Shown one piece after another: positions 63,796 to 64,000 of a stretch of 64,000 nt of DNA. Position numbers and translations under genes: made by a program. Source of the DNA: Hyperoodon ampullatus (Eukaryota; Chordata; Mammalia; Artiodactyla; Ziphiidae); contig CATKHW010000008.1 of assembly GCA_949752795.1 (NCBI GenBank), positions 3,472,001 through 3,536,000 of the forward strand, in the 5' to 3' direction. Position 1 is the stretch's first letter. Every line of letters starts with the position of its first letter. The notes beneath the pieces were generated by a model. It was not told where the DNA came from and did no database searches. It saw only the letters and a list, made by a program, of their open reading frames with translations.

Positions 63796-64000
63796 CATGT
63801 CCTTGTCATCACAAAGCTCCATGACACATGTCATCAGAATGCTCCATTGCCTTCTCATCACAATGCTCCTTGCCCTTGTAATCACATTACTCCAAACCCC
63901 TGTAATTCAATGCTCCATGCACCTTTTCATCAGAATGCTTCATGACCCTTTTCATCAAAATGCTGCATGACACCTGACATCACAATGTTCCATAACCCCT

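Larger units (their letters stand above)
42993..64000 (+). repeat. 23-27 bp minisatellite array
   Basis: Continuous tandem units built on TCATCACAATGCTCCATG followed by a variable 5-9 base tail, often ACCCTTG, CCCTTG or ACCCCTG. At ~25 bases per unit there are roughly 800-850 units. Units vary by substitution and by length, so frames that run through several units change from place to place and are not genes. Of 25 bases in a typical unit about 9 are C and 3 are G, so the two strands have very different composition. It continues past the right edge. I do not recognise it as a named family and saw no interruption by another element. Confidence 0.95.

Noticed and set aside
42987..64000. Many 60-153 codon frames with repeated HHNAP, CSM or ITMLH peptides
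   Set aside because: They are translations of the 23-27 bp units. Frame changes follow unit length changes, and all three + frames give similar repetitive peptides, so none is supported as a gene.
42993..64000. A CRISPR-like array of short regularly spaced repeats
   Set aside because: There are no unique spacers between repeats; units abut directly and vary throughout. The surrounding sequence is mammalian satellite DNA.

Overview
This window is all satellite DNA with no supportable protein-coding or functional RNA gene, almost certainly from heterochromatin of a cetacean. Two observations point to a cetacean. First, bases 1 to about 42,983 are a tandem array of a ~1.74 kb monomer that carries the antisense 3' end of a LINE-1, which matches what I know of the common cetacean satellite. 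Second, a tRNA-derived SINE of the CHR type (cetacean/hippo/ruminant family) is inserted near the array edge. From memory, dolphins and killer whale have a shorter unit (~1.58 kb) than other cetaceans (~1.74-1.76 kb), so a non-delphinid is more likely; this is inference.

Layout, left array (1-42,983). There are 24 copies of a junctional palindrome, spaced 1,732-1,745 bp apart. Counting from palindrome to palindrome gives one partial monomer at the left edge (M0), 23 full monomers (M1-M23) and one truncated edge monomer (M24). Each monomer has a 74-bp near-perfect palindrome without a spacer, then ~0.8 kb of sequence I cannot assign to a family, then ~0.89 kb of LINE-1 3' UTR in antisense, beginning with a poly-T run that is the LINE-1 poly-A tail. 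Monomers M0-M7 are repeated as a tandem block of exactly 13,888 bp (8 monomers): copy A is 84-13,971 and copy B is 13,972-27,859. I found only five base differences between the copies. After 27,898 the monomers (rest of M16 to M24) do not follow this block. The last ~0.9 kb is clearly more diverged and holds the SINE with a perfect 18-bp target duplication.

At about 42,984-42,992 the 1.74 kb satellite stops abruptly inside its LINE-1 part and a different repeat begins. From there to 64,000 is a 23-27 bp minisatellite (core TCATCACAATGCTCCATG plus a short variable tail; roughly 800-850 units) with strong strand asymmetry (few G on the + strand). I do not recognise its family. It has higher-order structure: a ~1.6 kb block (A) recurs at least three times nearly in full and several times partly, alternating with a ~0.3-0.45 kb block (C) marked by CACTAGTCATC.

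No genes work together here. The points of interest are structural: a palindrome in every monomer with paired compensatory changes (the M24 copy is perfect over 74 bp), a very recent 13.9 kb tandem duplication, and a sharp junction between two satellites.
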